DNA of 64,000 nt from Agapanthus africanus (lineage: Eukaryota > Streptophyta > Magnoliopsida > Asparagales > Amaryllidaceae): the NCBI GenBank assembly GCA_030015575.1, contig CM057337.1:334190583-334254582 (forward strand), read 5' to 3'. How positions within the stretch are numbered: the stretch's first letter is position 1; every line of letters begins with the position of its first letter. The position numbers were made by a program, and so were the translations under genes. The notes under the pieces are model-generated. The model was not told where the DNA came from. It searched no databases and worked only from the letters and a program-made list of their open reading frames with translations. Positions 58,248-64,000 of this stretch are shown here, piece after piece.

Positions 58248-58826
58248 TCCTTTCTTAATTTGCAATTTGCAAACTGTTTCTGAAGTTAATAAATTTTTCT
58301 GCGGTGACTGATTTGGTGAAATTTTTGCAAGTTGTTGATTGGTTGGGATGAACTCCAGCTCAATCTCTTTCTTTTCTACGAGCTCTCTGATGAAATGGTG
58401 TCGAATCTCGATGTATTTGAATCTTACATGAAACACCGTATTTTTTGTTAATGCAATTGCTGATATGTTATTGCAGTAGATTGTTGTAGGAGCGTCTTGT
58501 TTTTGTTGTAGATTTAAGAGAATTCTTCTAAGCCAGACTGCTTCACATACATCGCTTGTAGATGAAATGTATTTAGCTTCTACAGACGAGGGTGCTACCG
58601 TTTGTTGCTGCTGTTTCTTGGACGACCATGATATCACCTTTGAACCAAGAGTGAAAACATATCGTGACGTACTTTTACGATCATCGACGGAACCTGTCCA
58701 TGCATTATCGGTAAAGCCAACCACCGTATTATCTTCTTCGATTGTACGCTTGAGCTCGAGCTTCCTGAAGATATCTGAAGATGCGCTTGGTTGCTGAGTA
58801 ATGTAGTTTGCTTGGATCACTCATGA
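58248..58826 (-). pseudogene. Copia RNase H
   Basis: A 192-residue frame with [39 protein letters not shown]-like text, EAKYISSTSDVCEAVWLRRI and YCNNISAIALTKN, the RNase H blocks of copia elements. DNA(W) replaces the usual D-A/S-D-W and CNN replaces CDN, so catalytic positions look altered. Confidence 0.85.
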
Positions 58827-59790
58827 ATATTGAGACTACACTGACTACATGTAGTATGTAAGGCCTTGTATTCGTAAGGTATATCAGTGATCTGTCTAGG
58901 CTTCAGTAGATTGAGGCGTCGATCTTCTGTGCGTTGTCATGAATGGTTAGCTTTTTATTCAATGCTACTGGTGTGGCGACCGGCTTGTAGTTTGACATGT
59001 GGAATTTCTTCAGATGATCTTCACAATATTTTTCTTGGCTGAAAAATATTTCTCCTGGCTGAAAAATATTTCTCCTGCAGATTGTTTGACTTGTATGCCG
59101 AGAAAATATCGCATCAAGCCTAGATCTGTCATCTCGAATTCTTTCATCATTTTATTTTTGAATTCTTGCCTTTTTACATACAAGGACGGTTCACTTGGAC
59201 TTCTTTGAAAATCGTTCTTGCGAAAGTGTTCATCGATTTTACTGTTTCAGGTTCGCGGTGCTTGCTTTAGCCCGTACAATGTTTTGTGTGGCGATAGACT
59301 TTGCACTCTTCTCATTTGACAATATAGCCATGACGTTGTTCTACCTAAACTTCTTCTTCAAGCTCTCCGTTAATGAATACGAATTTGACGTCTTGCTGGA
59401 ACACCTTTAGTTTAAATTGCGCTGCAAGTGCTAAGACAGTTCTGATCGTCTCCATGCGAGCAACTCGGATAAACGTCTCGTTGAAATCAATGCCTGGCTT
59501 CTATGAGTAACCATTTGGTACAAGTCAAGCTTTCAGCTTCTGGATTGAGCTATCTTTATTTTATTTTGTCTTGTAGACCTATTTGAGCCCGATTAATTCC
59601 TTCCTTTCTGGAAGATGAATCAGCTCCCATGTGTTATTTTTCTCGATCATCGCAATTTCTTTTTTCATTGCTTTAACTAAGTTTTCATCATTTGCAGCTT
59701 CTTCATATTTATATGGTTCATAAGAGAACAATGACATATCATTAGAATTATAAATATCTTGCAATGAACGCACCTTTCGTACTGGTTATT
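58827..59790 (-). pseudogene. Copia reverse transcriptase, decayed
   Basis: The start is clear: MKKEIAMIEKNNTWELIHLP then ERKELIGLK, a stop, VYKTK, a stop, then KPGIDFNETFIRVARMETIR and QQDVKFVFINGELEEEV with frame changes. These are the N-terminal copia RT blocks. The YVDD region is not intact. A 21-bp tandem repeat (GGCTGAAAAATATTTCTCCT) lies at about 59036-59085. Confidence 0.8.
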
Positions 59791-60099
59791 TGGAGTCTGA
59801 AGAAGAATCTCCGGATCTTGCATTTTGAGGATCTTGGTTGGAAGAATCGGATCCTTTGCATTCCTCTTTGATAGTTGTTGGTGTTATAATTTGATTTTCT
59901 TTCTAACTCCATGAAATTACTTCATTGAAGATAATATCTCGTGAAATCACAAGCACGTCAGTGTTAGGTTGTATCATACAACCTATAAGCTTTAAATTCA
60001 TCACTGTAACCGATGAAAATATATTTTTCTCCTTTCTCATCGAACTTTTCTTTCTTGTTTAGCGCTGAATGTGAGCATAATCCATACAGCCGAATACCT

Positions 60100-60760
60100 T
60101 CAAGAAATTTATTTTTGCTTTATGCTTGTACCCGGCTTCGTAAGGCGTTCTGTCTGACACGACTTTTGTAGGCAATCCGTTCAAGATGTATACTGCTGTA
60201 TTCACTGATTCTGCTCAAAACTTGTTCGGAAGACTTTTGCCTTTCAGCATGCTTCTGCCCATCTCCACGATTGATCTGTTTTTTCTTTCGGCTGTGCCGT
60301 TCTGCTGAGGAGTGTATCTTGTTGTCAGCTATTTCTTGATGCCTTGAGCCTTGCAGAAGTCTTGAAACTGTGTAGAAGTAAACTCTCCCCCACAATATGT
60401 TCTCAGCACCTTAAGGTCATGGCCATTTTATTTTCCTACGAATGCTTTGAATTGAACAAATATAGAAAAGACTTCGGATTTTTCTTTAAGAAAATAAACC
60501 CACATCATTCTACTATAATTATCGACAAATAGTAGGAAATATCTTTTATTACTAAATGATGAATTTGAGTAGGACCACATACATCGGCACGCATAAGTTC
60601 TAACGGGGCTTTGGCCCTCCAAGATATTTTTGTAAATGAGAGTCGATGCATTTTGCTTTAAATACATCCTTCACAAATTTTTTCTTAGTTATTTGTGGAA
60701 GACCAATAATCATATTCTTCGTTTTTTAGTAAACTGAGATTTCTAAAATTTAAATGGCTA
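60100..60760 (-). pseudogene. Copia integrase and zinc-finger region, decayed
   Basis: The frame 60428-60667 has YFLLFVDNYSRMMWVYFLKE and KSEVFSIFVQFKAFV, the integrase core between the first and second Asp. 60120-60395 carries the QNG...ERKNR-like part in a broken frame. Right of 60667, LPQITKKKFVKDVFKAK matches the pre-integrase CxxC region. Multiple stops. Confidence 0.8.
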
Positions 60761-61059
60761 AATTTCAAATACCACAATAGAGATCATTGTTTTCTGCAGA
60801 TTTTAGTGAAAGATTCTTAATGACATTATTAAAGGAAAAACTTTATTTGGTGACATTTTAATTTTAGCCATTGTGTTTATCGTTGCTATCAATAATCACA
60901 TATTCATCTTTCACAAAGTTTACTAGATATCCTTTTGAATTAATTGTCTCACACTAAGCAATTTTTTTTAGTTCTGGAATATGAAGAACATCTGAAATAA
61001 ACTGTTACCTTCCTTTATTTGCACAGTTATCTCTTTTTTTCTTCGGCTTTATGCAGATT

Positions 61060-61212
61060 TCCATCACCGAGCTTTATCTGAGAATCAATCTCTCCATTTA
61101 AACTGACAAATATGCTTTATTTTCTGTCATATGATCGCTGCAATCACTATCTAGATACCAAATACTTTTTGCGTCTGATTGAGCATTAAAACAGGAATAG
61201 AATACATGATCT
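61060..61212 (-). pseudogene. Copia protease with mutated active site
   Basis: The - strand reads SIWYLDSDCSDHMTENKAYL, where the family has LDSGCS-HMT. The retropepsin D-S-G is D-S-D (codons at 61140-61151). The upstream gag is missing where the sequence beginning at 61214 intervenes. Confidence 0.75.
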
Positions 61213-61213
61213 G

Positions 61214-61801
61214 TGTTGGGGTCAAAATTTACACCCCGGTTGACCAAGTCAAAATCAAAGTCAGCCCCGAGCCAAGTAGGCCCAAACCCAGGTCAGAACC
61301 GAGCATGGAAGGGACCGGCCCCATGACAAAAGGAATGAAGCCATAAATTAGTTTTAATGTAATTCTTTTTTTAGAAATAAATGTATGTAAATGGGCAGAA
61401 AGCCGAAATTTTGTAAAACCCATGGCTTATGTACAAAAAAAACAAGCATATAAGGCATGGGGTGGCACAAGCGTCATTTGGCAAAGTCCAAGGGGCTATA
61501 TGTAAAATGTGTAGCCTATAAAGGCAATATAATGAAAAAATCAATAATAACTCTCTCTCTAAAAAAACTAGGGTTTGTACCTCCTCCTTTCTCAAGATTC
61601 TAAACCTTCTTCTCTTCTTTTGAATTAAATCAAGAGTTTAACCCTTCTTTTTTCAAAAATAAATAGTTTTTCACCATAAAACCCTTGAAGGGGAGCTCGG
61701 ATCTGCCATCAAATCCCTAAAAGGGAAGATTTTAAGTCTCGCCTCCCCTTTTCCCCCAAGATCCAGCCAGCAGAGAGGAAGAAGAAAGATACTCATTGTT
61801 C
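61214..61801 (+). mobile_element. Possible solo LTR interrupting the copia element
   Basis: Starts TGTTGGGGTCAAAATTTACA immediately where the copia protease frame ends, has CTATAAAGGCAATATAATG (TATA-like) at about 61520 and a CT-rich leader, and may end at TTGTTCA near 61801. I found no matching target duplication, so the right end is a guess. Confidence 0.35.
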
Positions 61802-61859
61802 AGTCGAAAATATTGCAATCTTTAACATAACAATTTTCTCACTTTTCTATTCATCTAAG

Positions 61860-63552
61860 GATGTTTGTTATAAATATAACACGTATTACAAGTTCATCCG
61901 GAAAATATCAAACACCACGTGTTATACATTATAATCAACATTTTGGAAGGAAATTATGTGTTTATTACTTCACGCATGATATTGTATATCTCAACAATCT
62001 TCATTGAGATTTTATGCAGAAAATTATCTCAGGACAGATATCGGAATCGTAAATTCGCCGACAAAATACAGGAAATCAAAGAGTTAAAATCTGACAGAGA
62101 TTCAGAAGAGATAAGAAGATTTCAGATATCACCTGAATACTCATAGATCAACACCAGAAGGCACAAGAAAAATGAAGCAATAATCTCACCAAACGGCCGC
62201 GGATCCGCGGCTGAGTCAGGCTGATTCGCCGTGGATCCGTGGCCGAGTTAGGGCATCGGGTGACAAGTTCCTTCCAGAAGCTTCATTCCAGCAGCCTAGC
62301 TTGTTGAGGACGTGCCATTGTAACAACCTTGTTCTGGAAACTTCCCCACAACAACCTAGCTTCTTGAGGAAGTTTGATAACTACCTTATTCTAGAAATTT
62401 CCCTACAACTACCTAGCTTTTTTGGAAAGATTGACCTAACTTCTAGTGGAAGATTGGTGAAGGGCTATAAAAAGAGACCTAAGCCTACATTAACGAGGTT
62501 GTTGATGGTAGTTGATTTCTAGTACACAATCCAAAACTAAATCCAATTCAATTCCAAATTAAGATCCAAATCAAGAATCGTTGAGATCAACATCAAGCGA
62601 CGACATTCAAGATCCTTTACGCAAAGCTGATCGTCATCAAGATCACGAGATCCTCGACAGGTCCAAGCCTCATGGAGATCGAGCAAAACGAATTTCGACG
62701 TAATAGTTATCTCTTCAAGAGAGCGATCGAGAGCAATTCTTGTAACTTCGGATTAAGGAAAGTGTAATTAGAAGTTGAATAATAAAGGTGATCAATTGTT
62801 AATTCTCGTTTTCTTTAAACTTTCACATTATGAAATTTCTAATTGTTGATACTTCCATTTTCATGAAGCGTGAGTAAATCTCCGTTTGTAAAGTATTTGA
62901 AGGAATTCGGTAGATAAAATGGTGATGAAATCCTAAACTCATCTTAAGTCTTATGAGAATTATGAACTTTAGGAAAAAAATCGTTAACGACCAAATTTGG
63001 AGCGAGATCACCGTTCTTGATAATTTCGTTGCAATTTGGGATTAAATGATTGATGATTTTCTTTGCTAAAGGATAGATTTGAATGGTGATCAATGAAAAG
63101 AAAATGGATAGTGAAGGAGAAACCCTAGTTTCTTCAAAAGACCCCTAATCTTCATTCATCGCCATCGTTCTAGCTATAATTCATTAATAGATAAGATGAG
63201 CCATTTTTAGTATTCATCATTGCTACTAATTCCTATCGAATCCTATAAGCTATTCTTCATTTTCTTGATAACTAAAATTGATTTTGGATATTTTCTTGAT
63301 TACTAAATCTTAAACTCTTTCTTGATTTTTCTTGAAAATATTTCATCCAATAAATCTTGATTCATTTTTTTGAATTTTCTTTACTATTTTCTTTCGACTC
63401 AACTAAAGCGAGAATGAATAAATACACGAATCTCAGTGGACGACTCGTACTCATTAACGAACTACATCGACACCGTTATTGATTGCGGTTATAAATTCTT
63501 TGATTGTGATTATACTTTTCTTATCAAACGACGGAATCACCTTATCCAATCA
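61860..63552 (+). mobile_element. 5' LTR of an Athila-like gypsy element (left end uncertain)
   Basis: The right end is fixed by the primer-binding site at 63555. A TATA-like CTATAAAAAGAGACC lies at about 62465-62479 with a long leader-like A/C-rich stretch after it, as in Athila LTRs. A palindrome pair (62196-62243) lies about 220-270 bp upstream of the TATA box. The left boundary is not seen; 61860 is an estimate. Confidence 0.55.
62196..62243. repeat. Paired 16-bp GC-rich palindromes in LTR U3
   Basis: GCCGCGGATCCGCGGC (62196-62211, perfect palindrome) and GCCGTGGATCCGTGGC (62228-62243), spacer 16 bp. Confidence 0.65.
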
Positions 63553-63554
63553 AA

Positions 63555-63571
63555 TGGCGCCGTTGCTGGGA
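63555..63571 (+). other. Athila-type primer-binding site
   Basis: TGGCGCCGTTGCTGGGA closely matches the Asp-tRNA-complementary site of Athila elements (TGGCGCCGTTGCCGGGGA). It follows CCAATCA, the LTR end, by two bases. Confidence 0.85.
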
Positions 63572-64000
63572 TCCGTGCGTAATTTGTTCGTTCTTACTAT
63601 TTGAGTTGAAATATTATTATTCCATCAAAAATTTGAATCAAAATCGCATCGTGTGCTTAACGATTAGTTGTGAATTTTGTAAAGAAATCTGGAATCACTG
63701 CAGCAGGGAGAAAATTATTCAGATCATTTCATTTAGGACAGAAGAGCAAAGAGAGCAGCAGTACAAAATTTCGTTCAAAGAACCGTTCAACTGACCGTGG
63801 AACCGCGGCGAGAAGCAGGTATTGGCAGCGGAGCCGCGGCATTCTTGACGAGTTAGGGTTTCTTCTCTCTGTGGTATATTTTCTACTTTTTTATCTCTCC
63901 TCTGATCTGTCCAATAACAACTTTTCTGCAGGATTCTTTGTAAAAATTCACCGCGCTTAAAAAAAATTGTTGCGTGTTTTGATATTGGTTGTTTGTGCAT
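63572..64000 (+). mobile_element. Leader of the Athila-like element, cut by window edge
   Basis: Noncoding sequence after the primer-binding site; gag would lie beyond the window. The short ORFs on both strands here are not convincing. Contains the palindrome pair at 63794-63840. Confidence 0.6.
63794..63840. repeat. Paired 16-bp GC-rich palindromes in retroelement leader
   Basis: ACCGTGGAACCGCGGC (63794-63809) and GCAGCGGAGCCGCGGC (63825-63840), spacer 15 bp. They lie about 225-270 bp downstream of the primer-binding site, the same position as in copia leaders. Confidence 0.6.

Noticed and set aside
1-64000. CRISPR arrays, prokaryotic operons or a phage system
   Set aside because: The sequence is plant nuclear DNA; no regularly spaced repeat array apart from retroelement and microsatellite repeats.

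Overview
The window is nuclear DNA of a flowering plant with a large, repeat-rich genome. The evidence is one spliced plant-type gene, the Ty1/copia and Ty3/gypsy clades present, a LINE fragment, a foldback MITE and a SINE-like repeat. I cannot assign a species.

The only host gene I can support is an intact RRP4 (EXOSC2-type) subunit of the RNA exosome on the + strand. Seven GT-AG exons (15544-15698, 27611-27712, 27839-27884, 32938-33027, 34165-34230, 53646-53714, 54724-55131) join without stops into a 311-residue protein. The 936-nt coding sequence is spread over 39.6 kb because introns 1 (11.9 kb), 3 (5.1 kb) and 5 (19.4 kb) are filled with transposable elements. The promoter side carries a site II (TGGGCC) box and a telo-box.

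Layout: 1-13818 is a pile of copia-type elements with ~2-kb LTRs, three LTRs on the - strand and one decayed gag-pol plus LTR on the + strand. 13819-15543 is intergenic with degenerate short repeats, then the promoter. Intron 1 holds a LINE fragment (-), a foldback MITE and a 7.9-kb Ty3/gypsy unit (19528-27382) whose two LTRs are inverted but which is flanked by a matching 5-bp target duplication. A ~3.7-kb LTR-like element is nested in its left LTR. Intron 3 holds a decayed RE1-like copia element with 315-bp LTRs. Intron 5 holds a SINE-like repeat, a young 10.2-kb copia-derived element with near-identical 2.24-kb LTRs but a wrecked interior (38861-49069, TSD TATTC), and a 3.85-kb solo LTR (49475-53325, TSD CTTGG) carrying a gypsy RT fragment. 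Downstream of RRP4 lie a decayed - strand copia element, a possible solo LTR, and the LTR, primer-binding site and leader of an Athila-like gypsy element running off the window.

The most unusual signal is a pair of 16-bp GC-rich near-palindromes (consensus close to GCCGCGGATCCGCGGC) separated by 14-16 bp. It recurs in four places, in unrelated retroelements (copia and Athila-like gypsy). In three of them it lies about 190-270 bp downstream of the primer-binding site. Related but diverged GC-rich pairs sit in three further elements. No element in the window has an uninterrupted coding region.
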